A DNA stretch of 37,577 nt from Bacillota bacterium (GCA_017889585.1 JAGFZX010000031.1:1-37577), one strand, 5' to 3'; positions 1 to 8,560 are shown, numbered from the stretch's first letter. Numbers and translations: made by a program. The notes: generated by a model from the sequence alone, not told the origin.

Positions 1-1481
1 GCTGAGAAATTGGCAGCTGCAAAATTATGCAGTCGCCGGTCAGTTTCAGTCGTCAGTCGAGAGTTCAATTTATCCAAGCAAAACCAGCTACCGCCAAGTG
101 GGTAAAGCACTTCCCTACCTACTATATCGCGGACATTGGCCTGATAAGCCCAATCGTCCAAAAATCTTACGGCCAGCAGTCTATTCTTGGCCTCTGGTGC
201 CATCTTACGGGCAAGCATTCCTTGACTGATCGCGTAACCAATGGTATTGCTCGCCGTGTTCCATCCCGAGTAGGATTCCAGTTTAAATAGTAGACCTCGC
301 TTGCTTAACTCGGACATGAGAGTATTATCAGCACCGTTGCCAAAAGCAATATCCGCTACTGCTATCCGATGTCCTGCTTTCACCTCGTATGCTATGTCCC
401 ATGCCAAAACGATAGGTGCTGCCTGGAACTGACCACGGTTAAAAGTACTATCAGCCTCATGAGTAATGCCATCCCCAGGTGTATTTACCGCCAGTATTAA
501 GTCAGCTTGCTCTGAATCTAACGGTATGCCACCGGCAGCTAAAATATGTGAATTAATAGTCTGCCCAACGGCAACGTCTTCATATGACGGAACAGTGTCT
601 GGGCCGGTGCCAGACGCAAATAAAACCCGTACCGTCGGTATACGGTCAGAGGCGTCATTGATCGCTCTCGTTACCATCAGCATTCCAAGTTCATCAGCCC
701 CAGGAAAGGAGGCGTAATTACTTATTGATAGGCTAGCTGTCTCAGTCGCCAGATGACGAGATTCCATATGAGATTGAGAATAAGGCGAACAATCGTCTCG
801 CCCCAGTAAGAAATAAGCGAAAGTATCTTTCTTAGTATAATCGATCAAACGCTGATTAGCGATGAAGTTCTTCTCACGCCGGGCGTACCAGTCTGTTAAT
901 ATTGACTGGGGTACCTTGGTCAGCAGCTCACGCAACTCGCCTTTCTCACTATGGCTCAATTCCTGTACTTCAGCTTGGTCCCGTAAAGCGGTAATGCGAA
1001 AAATACTCGCCCCATATATTTTGTAGTAAGGTGGTTCTTCTCCACCGTCGCCCGATTGGGGCGTGCGCATAATCGTAGAATAAATATAAAGTTTCATTTT
1101 GGGATTGATAGCTTTTAACTTAGCGAAATTAGAAAGCCTGTCCTCTATAACCTGCGAGGGCAGGTTATGTGTGCGCGACGTCATCAAGTTGCCGTACAAT
1201 AAGGAATCGGCCGATACTACTGCTCCGTCAGCGGTGCTAGCGTGATTATACAACCATATCCATAGACTATCTGGGTTACCCATATTACTGAGGCTCCCCA
1301 GAAGGGATACCGGAGGTGTCACAATATCCACGCCGGCAGCCTTAGCCGTATCAACGACATAATCCAGATTAACAGGACGATCATCCACTGGTATATAAAT
1401 TATGGTTTGCGCGCTAACAGGGATAGCAGTTAGGCAAATGATAGCTAACACTGTTATCAAGAAATATTTGTATTTGACCAT
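1..1481 (-). CDS. DUF4127 family protein, exported (C-terminus cut by window edge)
   Basis: An open frame of 493 codons runs uninterrupted from ATG at 1481 to the window edge. A strong Shine-Dalgarno (GGAGGGGAG) lies directly upstream. The first ~24 residues are a signal peptide (MVKYKYFLITVLAIICL..VSA), followed by IIYIPVDDRPVNLDYV, the hallmark opening of the DUF4127 family. Later landmarks that fit are the PPVSLLGS stretch, SADSLLYGNL near residue 100, LGRDDCSPYS near residue 240, and PGADELGMLM. DUF4127 proteins are about 500 residues long, so only a few C-terminal residues are probably missing. The family has no established biochemical function; export to the cell surface or periplasm is inferred from the signal peptide. 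No partner gene is visible upstream: a hairpin at 1747-1797 separates it from the usp gene. Confidence 0.85.
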   Translation of the reverse strand, partial: MVKYKYFLITVLAIICLTAIPVSAQTIIYIPVDDRPVNLDYVVDTAKAAGVDIVTPPVSLLGSLSNMGNPDSLWIWLYNHASTADGAVVSADSLLYGNLMTSRTHNLPSQVIEDRLSNFAKLKAINPKMKLYIYSTIMRTPQSGDGGEEPPYYKIYGASIFRITALRDQAEVQELSHSEKGELRELLTKVPQSILTDWYARREKNFIANQRLIDYTKKDTFAYFLLGRDDCSPYSQSHMESRHLATETASLSISNYASFPGADELGMLMVTRAINDASDRIPTVRVLFASGTGPDTVPSYEDVAVGQTINSHILAAGGIPLDSEQADLILAVNTPGDGITHEADSTFNRGQFQAAPIVLAWDIAYEVKAGHRIAVADIAFGNGADNTLMSELSKRGLLFKLESYSGWNTASNTIGYAISQGMLARKMAPEAKNRLLAVRFLDDWAYQANVRDIVGREVLYPLGGSWFCLDKLNSRLTTETDRRLHNFAAANFS

Positions 1482-1583
1482 ACTCCCCTCCTTCTAGTAA
1501 ATCATGTATACTATTTATATATGACCTCGCTATTGATATTTCAATATACTAAAAAATTCTCCATATTCACCGGTTATCCTGCA

Positions 1584-1644
1584 ATTACCAATCTATATTT
1601 TCCATCTTCCTAATCATTGCAACAATTCCGCTTCCAGCTGATGG
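1584..1644 (-). repeat. Degenerate repeat, copy 1 (partner 33247-33307)
   Basis: About 51 of 61 positions match 33247-33307 in the same orientation. On the minus strand both copies read as a conserved peptide ending GIV-x-x-IR-x-x-ENIDW then TAA. The differences are mostly conservative at the protein level, so this looks like the tail of a gene family lost at both sites. The parent gene is not recognised. Confidence 0.5.
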
Positions 1645-1746
1645 TAATACCCAATAATGGTAAAATATTTCTTAGGCATTTTCCTGTTGTATAATCTTCA
1701 TCCTTTCTAACCGTATCTGAGAAAGATTCTATTGGCTACAAAATAT

Positions 1747-1797
1747 AAAAAGTACACAATTTTGTACATATTTATTTGTACTAATTGTGTACTTTTT
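1747..1797 (-). terminator. Hairpin terminator after usp1
   Basis: A 15-bp perfect inverted repeat (AAAAAGTACACAATT and its complement) encloses a second short GTAC/GTAC pairing and an A/T-rich loop. The A-run on one side and T-run on the other would let it act in both orientations. It lies downstream of the minus-strand usp gene ending at 1965 and upstream of the DUF4127 gene. Confidence 0.6.
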
Positions 1798-1964
1798 ATT
1801 AATATTTACATCCCTTGATATTATTGGTCCAATATTTGTTTGGCTGACATTACCGGAGCAACCTTTGGTTTTTAAACAGTACCTACTTTATAACAGGTTG
1901 TATACATATTTTTTTAACACAGATGCTGCTTTCGTTCTGATTTTGCAGTATCTTTCAGTAATTG

Positions 1965-2411
1965 CTATCTTTTGCAAACCAAAACAGGACACTTAGAATG
2001 CTGGACAACGTAACTACTAACACTCCCTATAAGTAAACTCGAAATGGTTCCTAATCCACGGCTACCGATGACAATCATATCATATTTATTTTTTTGTGCA
2101 AACTCTGTAATAACAATGCGTGGTTCGCCAATTTCATTATATGTTTGAAGCCGAATGCCTTCTGGAATATGTTGCAGAGCTTCGGCAATAATTGTTTTAG
2201 CAAAGCTTACGGGATCTGTAGATGCGTTCGCTGGAATTTTACTTCCCTTAACTTGATCATATAAGGGTACTTGCTGGGATAAAGCCGATACATATAAAAT
2301 ACTGATTTCCGCATCAAAGGAACGTGCGATTGCCACTGCATGTGCCAAAGTGGCAAGTGAATTTTTAGAACCATCAACTGGCACTAAAATTTTTTTATAC
2401 AGTAATTCCAT
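1965..2411 (-). CDS. Universal stress protein, UspA family (copy 1)
   Basis: A 148-residue Usp-fold protein starting MELLYKKILVPVDGSKNS. The ATP-binding signature G-2x-G-9x-G(S/T) is intact near the C-terminus (GSRG..LLIGS), so it belongs to the nucleotide-binding Usp class. The start at 2411 is chosen because AAGGGAG lies 8 nt upstream; the frame is open 19 codons further but without a ribosome site. It is a close paralogue of the usp at 3486-3929 (about 90% identical by eye, including the sequence upstream of the start). Its upstream flank carries a relic of the RND pump 3' end, so it arose by tandem duplication of an RND-usp segment. The role in stress response is family knowledge; which stress is unknown. 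Confidence 0.9.
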   Translation of the reverse strand: MELLYKKILVPVDGSKNSLATLAHAVAIARSFDAEISILYVSALSQQVPLYDQVKGSKIPANASTDPVSFAKTIIAEALQHIPEGIRLQTYNEIGEPRIVITEFAQKNKYDMIVIGSRGLGTISSLLIGSVSSYVVQHSKCPVLVCKR

Positions 2412-2488
2412 ACTTAGCAGCTCCCTTTTTAATATAATTACCCTTGATTGATTTTCTACCTTTTCCATTTCGAAATATCACTATTAAA

Positions 2489-2645
2489 TTAAATACAGAT
2501 ACGATCAGTGCCCGTCGAATCATCTTGCACAGAAACGCCTGGTTGTGCCTTATACCAAGAGGCATACATGACTGGCAACACTAAAAGAGTTAATACAGCA
2601 GCACCTAATCATCTCTCCGCAATCAACACAGCCATCGGGCCTCAC
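2489..2645 (-). pseudogene. RND permease 3'-end relic A
   Basis: Reading on the minus strand, this matches the last ~50 codons of the intact RND gene at 4002-7097: VLTLLVLPVMYASWYKAQPG, then DDSTGTDRICI and a stop, against DDSTATDRISI in the intact gene. The reading frame is disrupted near 2605-2620, and homology stops abruptly at about 2645, next to the end of the lptA-like gene. It is the upstream flank of usp copy 1, exactly as the intact RND gene flanks usp copy 2. It is therefore a duplication scar, not a functional gene. Confidence 0.85.
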
Positions 2646-2658
2646 TAATTCATAATAT

Positions 2659-3129
2659 TCACTCTAATCGGCGAGTTATGACATTATAATTAACATTGTC
2701 AGCCGTCCATGAATCGCCATTTTGTACTATGCTGACATTACCACTAAATTTTGCAATTTTGGTATCCCAATTGAAGTCAACTTTAGCCGCAGTAATTTTT
2801 AATCCTTCACAGGACAGGCTAACTGTATCGCGGATTTGAGCTTGGTGACTGGGGAAAAATAGGTAGACGGTATTTCCAGTAAAGTAGAGGTCGCCTTGGG
2901 TAAAGGTAACTCCGCCTGAACCCCAAATCTCGACTAGGTTAGTTTTTACTTCTCCAGCTGTAATGATACGTCCATTATGCTCAATATGTACATTACCCCT
3001 GAGTATATGCAGACCGGAATCAATATCGAAATACTGTTTATCGGCAGTAATAAGAGCCATAGCAGCAAAAGCAACGTTGGTCAGCAGTATTGTTACAATT
3101 AAAAAAATACAAAATATTTTACGTTTCAT
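2659..3129 (-). CDS. LptA/OstA-like periplasmic protein
   Basis: A 156-residue exported protein. Residues 1-23 are a signal peptide (MKRKIFCIFLIVTILLTNVAFA). The rest has the repetitive beta-strand pattern of the LptA/OstA N-terminal domain: ADKQYFDIDSG..ILRGNVHIEHNGRIITAGEV, then KVDFNWDTKIAKFSGNVSI near the end. LptA proteins bridge the periplasm and carry lipopolysaccharide to the outer membrane; I infer a similar lipid-binding or structural role. ATG at 3129 is preferred over 3150 because AAAGGA sits the right distance upstream. No lptB, lptC, kdsD or kdsC genes are nearby. Instead it is wedged between two RND relics in the duplicated efflux tail, suggesting capture during rearrangement. 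It could be a stand-alone OstA-like envelope stress protein rather than the housekeeping LptA. Confidence 0.72.
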   Translation of the reverse strand: MKRKIFCIFLIVTILLTNVAFAAMALITADKQYFDIDSGLHILRGNVHIEHNGRIITAGEVKTNLVEIWGSGGVTFTQGDLYFTGNTVYLFFPSHQAQIRDTVSLSCEGLKITAAKVDFNWDTKIAKFSGNVSIVQNGDSWTADNVNYNVITRRLE

Positions 3130-3350
3130 TTGTGAAGATCCTTTCTTCATTTATATGCGAAACAACATGAATCTATTTTATATTATAGCGTAGAGATGAC
3201 CAGAAGATTTTGAATGGAATTTTGAGTGACCGATACTATACTAAAAGGCAGGTGCGTCTTATGCTGGTGGAGTGGATAAAAAATCAAGAGGCTACATCAA
3301 TTCCTATAGCTTTATACAAGTAACGTAGCGACAGGAAATTTCAGCAAGGT

Positions 3351-3464
3351 TCATACAGTTACACCCAATAATCCTGCTGATTTTCCATTGTCATCAAATG
3401 CAAAGCATATAGGGAACGTTGCTAAAATAGCTGCTACTGTAGTTAATATAATTGGTCGAAGATC
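3351..3464 (-). pseudogene. RND permease C-terminal relic B
   Basis: The minus strand reads LRPIILTTVAAILATFPICFA...KSAGLLGVTV and then stops, aligning with LRPILLTAAAAILAMIPLV...AAGLLGATV of the intact RND pump. A stop codon lies immediately upstream (3465-3467) and about four residues are missing in the middle. It lies just downstream of usp copy 2. It is more diverged than relic A, so it is either an older duplicate or the remnant of a second pump gene. Confidence 0.7.
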
Positions 3465-3485
3465 TCATTCAATTTGGTTAAGAGA

Positions 3486-3929
3486 TTATTTGGCAACCAA
3501 AACAGGACATTTAGAGTGCTTGACAACGTAACTGCTAACACTCCCTATAAGTAAGCTCGCAATAGTTCCTAATCCCCGGTTGCCGATGACAATCATATCG
3601 TAGTTACTTTTTTGTGCAAATTCTGTAATAACAATGCGTGGTTCGCCAGTTTCATTATATGTTTGAACTCGAATTCCTTCTGGAACATGTTTTAAAGCTT
3701 CGGCAATGATTGTTTTAGCAAAGCTTACGGAATCTGTAGATGAGTTTGCCGGAATTTTAGTTCCTTTAACTTGCTCATATGAGGGTACTTGCTGGGATAA
3801 AGCCGATACATATAAAATGCTAATTTCAGCATCTAAGGAACGTGCGATTGTCACTGCATGTGCCAAAGCGGTAAATGAATTTTTGGAACCGTCAACAGGC
3901 ACTAAAATTTTTTTATACAGTAATTCCAT
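3486..3929 (-). CDS. Universal stress protein, UspA family (copy 2)
   Basis: A 147-residue Usp protein, paralogue of the copy at 1965-2411. It starts MELLYKKILVPVDGSKNSFT and has the ATP-binding GNRG..LLIGS signature. The start at 3929 follows AAGGGAG at 8 nt. It begins 73 nt downstream of the RND permease gene on the same strand with no terminator visible between them, so it is probably co-transcribed with the pump. Compared with copy 1 it lacks the final arginine and differs at scattered positions. The coupling of a Usp to an RND operon suggests both are used in the same envelope or toxicant response; that is inference from position only. Confidence 0.9.
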   Translation of the reverse strand: MELLYKKILVPVDGSKNSFTALAHAVTIARSLDAEISILYVSALSQQVPSYEQVKGTKIPANSSTDSVSFAKTIIAEALKHVPEGIRVQTYNETGEPRIVITEFAQKSNYDMIVIGNRGLGTIASLLIGSVSSYVVKHSKCPVLVAK

Positions 3930-4001
3930 ACTTAGCAACTCCCTTTTTAATATAATTACCCTTGATTGATTTTCTACGTTTTCCATTTCAAAATAGCACT
4001 A

Positions 4002-7000
4002 TTAAATAGAGATACGATCAGTGGCCGTCGAATCATCTTCCACAGGAACGCCTGGTTGTGCCTTATACCAAGCGGCATACATGACTGGCAACACTAAAAG
4101 AGTTAATACAGTAGCACCTAGCAATCCCGCTGCGATGGACACAGCCATCGGACCCCAGAAAATACTGGATACTAATGGAATCATTGCTAAGATTGCTGCT
4201 GCTGCTGTGAGCAAGATAGGGCGAAGACGAATGACTGTAGCGTTAATGATAGCATTCCATAGCGACTCCCCTGCGTCAAGCAATTGATCAATCTGATCCA
4301 TTAAAATAATGGTATTTCGCATGATGATTCCCGATAAAGCCAAAATCCCCAACTGAACCACAAAACCCATCGGACTATTGGTTAGGAGTAGACCGACAGC
4401 TACACCAATGATGCCAAGTGGTGCCGTAAGCAAAGTCAGAACCATTTTGGGTATATTCTGCAATTGGATCATCAAGAGAATCATAATTACAATAATCATT
4501 GCCGGCACAGGTTCGGAAATAAATTTGGCAGCTTTGATACTGGATTCTTTTGAACCGTCATATTCAATGGCATAACCAAGAGGCAAGTTGGCACGAAGTT
4601 CAGCGAGATCATCATATATTTTTGCGGCAACATCATCGCCGGTTACGCCTGGTTTCGTTTCTGCCTGTATGATAACCATAGGCTTCAAATCACGACGATA
4701 AATTAATCCTTCTTCTGCTTCAAAAGTGATTTTGGCAATCTGGTCTAGCGGGACATATTTACCGTTGCCAATGTGGACATTATGGTCTTTCAAATGAGAA
4801 GGATCATTTCTATCTTGAGCATCAAACTGGAAAACCATGCTGACAGTCTTATCAGTTTCCCGGAATTCAGATATTACTGCGCCGGATAGCTGAGTCTGAA
4901 GAGAAGTAGCTACAGACTGAGAAGTGACACCTAACTTCCGAGCTTTGTCCTGGTCAATGGCTAAATGCATGATTTTACTTTTCTCATACCAGTTGAGGTT
5001 TACATTTTTAACGCCAGGATTGGCGGCCATAATAGTTTCAACCTGTTTGGCTATTTCCCGGACCTTGTCATGATCATATCCTTTTACGCGTAACATAACT
5101 GGATAATCAGCTGCAGGTCCGTTACTGATTACCTTGGTATGTACCAGAACGTCTGGAAATTCGTCATTCATTATCTTGCTGATTTTAGTTTCTAATTTAT
5201 CCCTTGCTTTGTCATCTTTAGCAACAATGATAAATTCGGAAAAATTAGGTTTATTAAATGTAGGTTCAAAACTTAAAACAAAACGGGGTGCTCCCTCGCC
5301 TACATGATAAGTATAGTAGGATATTTCGGATTCTTCCGCCAATTTTTGGGTAAACCGATGGGCTACTTCCTCTGTATTTTTTATGGAAGCACCTTCCTGT
5401 AATTTCAATTGCACAATCAATTCCGGCCGGGTAGAGGCTGGGAAAAATTCCATTTTGACTAAACCGAGTAAACCAATAGAAGCAATAAAGCTGGCTACAG
5501 TGGCGATCAGTATCATTTTTCGGTGATGCAAGCACCAGTTTAACACCTCTTTAAATGCACGATAGAACTTGGTATTATACAGATCATGTTCACTTTCACC
5601 GTCCCCTTGTGGCTTAATTGTAATAAAAAGGTAGCCTAGTAGGGGGGTGGCTGTACTGGCTACGATCCAGGAAGTAAGTAGGGAGATGGTTATGACCGGG
5701 AAGAGGGCACCAGTAAACTCAGAAGCACTGCCCTTCGCAAATCCTACAGGGATAAATCCGGCGCAAGTCACGAGGGCACCAGTGAAACGCGGATATGCAG
5801 TGGAAGAGTAGGCAAAACAAGCAGCATCAAAACGGCTCCACCCCTGTTCCAGTTTGACGACCATTGTTTCAATCGTAATAATCGCATCATCGACTAATAG
5901 ACCTAATGCAATAATGAGAGCGCCAAGAGATATTCTATGTAGATCAATGCCTAGCAGACTCATACAGGTAAATACGATAGCAATGACCAGTGGAATACAA
6001 AGAGCTACAATGAGACCAGATCGTTTCCCCAAACTGGCAAAGCTAACAATAAGAACAATAATGATGGCTTCTGCCAGCGATTTCACAAATTCATCAATAG
6101 AGGTTTCCACCACTTTCGGCTGATTGACCGTTTGATGAATGCCTAGTCCAGCAGGCAGTTCTTTTTTGATTTGCTCAATGGTCTTTTCTAGAGCTTCTCC
6201 CAAAATAAGAACGTTACCGCCACTTTCCATAGCCAATGAAATACCGATAGCAGGTTCACCATTATAGTAGAATTTCGGATCGGTAGGTTCCGCGTATGCG
6301 CGGGTTATTTTGGCAATATCACCCAAACGAAAGGTACGCCCATTAGCTTGAATGGGGATACTGCGAATATCGTCTAAATTCTCAACTATACCAGTGATCC
6401 GTAAATAAACATTATCAGATGAGGTTTCGAACATACCAGACGCAGACATAGCATTTTGCGCCTGCAGGGTGGACGTGATTAGACTGGGGTCCACTCCAAG
6501 TTGAGCCAGTTTATTATTTTCTACTTCAATATATATTTTTTCCGTCTGTACACCAAGCACGTTAACTTTTTTTACACTGGGAACACTGAGTAAAATTCGT
6601 CGGATTTTTTCCGCTTTTTCCCGCATTTCTTCGTAAGTATAGCCGTCCCCAGTGAGCGCATAGACAACGCCATATACCTCGTCAAACCGGTCGTTAAACT
6701 GAGGGGCCACGACTCCGGTAGGCAACGTACTGGCTATATCATTTACCATATTGCGAGCTTCGACCCATTTGCCTCGAATTTGTTCCTTGGGAACCGTATC
6801 CTTTGCATTAACGTAAATGACGCTGTAACCTGGCGTGGAATAGCTTTTCAGATAATCCAATCCAGGTAAATCCTGCAGTTTTTTTTCAATTTTATCGGTA
6901 ACTTGTTCTTCCACCTGACGGGCAGTAGCCCCTGGCCAAGCTACTGTGACAACCATTTGTTTGATCGTAAAATCAGGATCTTCCATACGGCCAAGTTTTT

Positions 7001-7097
7001 GATAAGATACTATGCCAGTCATGAAAAAGAGAGCAATAAAAAAATAGAGGAAATGTTTATGATTGAGCGCCCATGCGGTTAAGTTGAAATTCTTCAT
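4002..7097 (-). CDS. RND-family efflux permease (AcrB/HAE1-like)
   Basis: A full-length 1031-residue inner-membrane proton/drug antiporter. The N-terminal transmembrane helix (about 12-30) is followed by the family opening LGRMEDPDFTIKQMVV..WPGA and the porter domain. The central bundle contains the proton-relay pair in LGLLVDDAIITIE (Asp near 402-403). A second porter repeat follows, then the second bundle, with RLRPILLTAAAAILAM near residue 965. It works with the membrane-fusion protein encoded immediately upstream (the two genes overlap by ATGA) and presumably an outer-membrane channel encoded elsewhere, since no TolC-like gene is present here. The substrate cannot be told from sequence; the overall type is multidrug rather than metal. 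Control is probably by the adjacent TetR regulator. The 3' end has been copied into relics A and B. Confidence 0.95.
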   Translation of the reverse strand: MKNFNLTAWALNHKHFLYFFIALFFMTGIVSYQKLGRMEDPDFTIKQMVVTVAWPGATARQVEEQVTDKIEKKLQDLPGLDYLKSYSTPGYSVIYVNAKDTVPKEQIRGKWVEARNMVNDIASTLPTGVVAPQFNDRFDEVYGVVYALTGDGYTYEEMREKAEKIRRILLSVPSVKKVNVLGVQTEKIYIEVENNKLAQLGVDPSLITSTLQAQNAMSASGMFETSSDNVYLRITGIVENLDDIRSIPIQANGRTFRLGDIAKITRAYAEPTDPKFYYNGEPAIGISLAMESGGNVLILGEALEKTIEQIKKELPAGLGIHQTVNQPKVVETSIDEFVKSLAEAIIIVLIVSFASLGKRSGLIVALCIPLVIAIVFTCMSLLGIDLHRISLGALIIALGLLVDDAIITIETMVVKLEQGWSRFDAACFAYSSTAYPRFTGALVTCAGFIPVGFAKGSASEFTGALFPVITISLLTSWIVASTATPLLGYLFITIKPQGDGESEHDLYNTKFYRAFKEVLNWCLHHRKMILIATVASFIASIGLLGLVKMEFFPASTRPELIVQLKLQEGASIKNTEEVAHRFTQKLAEESEISYYTYHVGEGAPRFVLSFEPTFNKPNFSEFIIVAKDDKARDKLETKISKIMNDEFPDVLVHTKVISNGPAADYPVMLRVKGYDHDKVREIAKQVETIMAANPGVKNVNLNWYEKSKIMHLAIDQDKARKLGVTSQSVATSLQTQLSGAVISEFRETDKTVSMVFQFDAQDRNDPSHLKDHNVHIGNGKYVPLDQIAKITFEAEEGLIYRRDLKPMVIIQAETKPGVTGDDVAAKIYDDLAELRANLPLGYAIEYDGSKESSIKAAKFISEPVPAMIIVIMILLMIQLQNIPKMVLTLLTAPLGIIGVAVGLLLTNSPMGFVVQLGILALSGIIMRNTIILMDQIDQLLDAGESLWNAIINATVIRLRPILLTAAAAILAMIPLVSSIFWGPMAVSIAAGLLGATVLTLLVLPVMYAAWYKAQPGVPVEDDSTATDRISI

Positions 7098-8218
7098 AAA
7101 GAATCACCGCCAACTTTTACCTTTTGGCCTTCTTTAAGTTTATGTACTCCCGCTATCACAATGCGGTCACCTTGCTGCAGTCCACTGAGTACTTGAATGG
7201 TTCCATTACCAAAGTTAGCAGTTTGAATCGGGCGTAGTGTTAGTATATCATCTTTCACTACCCATACTTTGGGTGTATTGCCATCCTGGTAAACAGCTGC
7301 CAGCGGAATACTTATGATTGGCTGTGTATTATTGCTAGCTACGATGACAGCAGCGGTCATGCCCAGTTTTATTTCTGGTGGTGGGTTAATTAAGCTGATA
7401 CGAACGTTAAATGTACGGGTGATTTGATCTGCCATGGGCGCAATTTCTCTAATTTTTCCGTCGATCGTTACATTTTGCAGAGCCCAAAAGGAAACTTTGA
7501 TTTCTCTAGCTTTGCGCAATTCTTCAATACGATTTTCCGGAACACTGATTGCCACTTCCCGTTCGCCGTCCTGTACAACGGTGACAACGCTTTGTCCAGA
7601 ACTAACCACTTGCCCTGCTTCGGCGGTAATAGTTGAAACAATCCCCGGTTTATCAGCTCTTAGGAGACTGTAATCCAATTGATTGGCTCCTTGCGCATAT
7701 TGGGATGAAGCCTGCCGCACGCCTGCAACAGCTACGTTATAGGCATTAATATACTGATCATACTGAGCCTGGCTGATCGCTCCCTGATTTAAAAGTTGCT
7801 GATAGCGATTGAGATTGCTTTCAGCTAACCTAAGCTGTGATTCAACAGAGTCTACCTGAGCAGAGTTGTTATTTACGGTTTGCTGAAGATCTTTGGCGTC
7901 AATCTGCATTAATACATCGCCAACACCAACGACACTGCCTAGTTCCACATTTCGTTTGATGATTTTTCCATTAACCTGAAAGGCCAGCTGACTCTCATAA
8001 CGGCCACGCACTTCCCCCGAATAGGTATAGCCTTGTACAGAATTAGTACCGCCAATCACAGCAGTGCGAACAACCGGAATATGCTCTACTTCCGCTTTAG
8101 GACGACTATGCTCTTTCCAGATCACACCACCGATGATGCATAACCCGACTACCGCTAGGGTTATACCATAATACAATTTCTTTCTAGATACTTTTCTTAA
8201 CCATTGTAATTGTTGCAT
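7094..8218 (-). CDS. Efflux RND periplasmic adaptor (membrane-fusion protein)
   Basis: 374 residues, HlyD/AcrA type. A single N-terminal membrane anchor (about 16-34, YYGITLAVVGLCIIGGVIW) is followed by the lipoyl-like half-motif (GKIIKRNVELGSVVGVGDVLMQID). Then come a coiled-coil hairpin rich in Gln/Asn (about 115-170), the second lipoyl half (LRADKPGIVSTITAEAGQVVSSG), and beta-barrel and membrane-proximal domains ending LKEGQKVKVGG. Its job is to link the inner-membrane RND pump to an outer-membrane duct. The start at 8218 follows AGGAGGAAAAC. Its last codon overlaps the permease start (ATGA), typical of translational coupling. The gene downstream of the TetR operator is the 67-aa ORF, 20 bp upstream of this one. 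Confidence 0.93.
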   Translation of the reverse strand: MQQLQWLRKVSRKKLYYGITLAVVGLCIIGGVIWKEHSRPKAEVEHIPVVRTAVIGGTNSVQGYTYSGEVRGRYESQLAFQVNGKIIKRNVELGSVVGVGDVLMQIDAKDLQQTVNNNSAQVDSVESQLRLAESNLNRYQQLLNQGAISQAQYDQYINAYNVAVAGVRQASSQYAQGANQLDYSLLRADKPGIVSTITAEAGQVVSSGQSVVTVVQDGEREVAISVPENRIEELRKAREIKVSFWALQNVTIDGKIREIAPMADQITRTFNVRISLINPPPEIKLGMTAAVIVASNNTQPIISIPLAAVYQDGNTPKVWVVKDDILTLRPIQTANFGNGTIQVLSGLQQGDRIVIAGVHKLKEGQKVKVGGDSL

Positions 8219-8238
8219 GTTTTCCTCCTATTTTTTGA

Positions 8239-8442
8239 TTATGCATAAGGGACAATCTGAATGCAAGGTTGCTCATAAGAACAAATATGAATCCATGCCC
8301 CATCACGAATAAGCTCTACCTTTCCCAATTGTTTGCCTTCCCAGGACCAGTCTTTAATGAGTTTGGAAACAATCCTGATGGTTTCTTCTTGGGACAATGC
8401 AGGGTCAGTTGTTACTGGTATGCCATTGATAATTGTGTTCAT
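8239..8442 (-). CDS. Small conserved-looking protein leading the efflux operon (unknown)
   Basis: A 67-residue soluble protein (MNTIINGIPVTTDPALSQEE...), start set by GAGGAG 8 nt upstream. It has no signal peptide, no membrane segment and two cysteines near the C-terminus (HICSYEQPCIQIV). I do not recognise the family. The reading frame has good codon structure. It lies between the putative TetR operator and the membrane-fusion gene, only 20 bp from the latter, so it is the first cistron of the pump operon. A role in sensing, or as a small modulator of the pump, is possible but is only inferred from position. Confidence 0.65.
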   Translation of the reverse strand: MNTIINGIPVTTDPALSQEETIRIVSKLIKDWSWEGKQLGKVELIRDGAWIHICSYEQPCIQIVPYA

Positions 8443-8471
8443 TATATAACACTCCTCTTTTGTTTTTCTGG

Positions 8472-8499
8472 GTTATAACACAACAGATCTTCGCAACAA
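8472..8499 (-). promoter_or_regulatory. Possible promoter of the efflux operon
   Basis: On the minus strand TTGTTG (8499-8494), a 16-bp gap and TATAAC (8477-8472) lie 30 bp upstream of the 67-aa gene and 32 bp downstream of the inverted repeat at 8531-8560. The -35 match is moderate. Confidence 0.35.
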
Positions 8500-8530
8500 A
8501 AGAATTAACTTTTAGAATCTCTTAGCAACT

Positions 8531-8560
8531 GTAATTAAAACAAACGATTGTTTTAATTAC
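8531..8560. promoter_or_regulatory. Putative TetR operator, site 1
   Basis: A perfect inverted repeat with 13-bp arms (GTAATTAAAACAA and its complement) around a 4-bp spacer ACGA. The same core, AAACAA-ACGA-TTGTTT, recurs upstream of the tetR gene at 9300-9317. Its position between tetR and the pump operon, and the shared core, identify it as the likely TetR binding site controlling the pump. Confidence 0.75.

Larger units (their letters stand above)
1482..1964. other. Intergenic region with relic repeat
   Basis: This stretch has no convincing gene. It holds a 61-bp segment (1584-1644) about 84% identical to 33247-33307, described separately, and a strong hairpin at 1747-1797. A hydrophobic 69-codon plus-strand frame (1787-1996) begins inside the hairpin and runs into the usp gene; I do not regard it as a gene. 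Confidence 0.5.

Noticed and set aside
1787..1996. 69-codon hydrophobic plus-strand frame
   Set aside because: It starts with GTG inside the hairpin at 1747-1797, has no ribosome site and overlaps the end of the usp gene.
4021..6123. Several plus-strand frames inside the RND permease gene
   Set aside because: They are antisense to a clear full-length RND protein and have no family resemblance.
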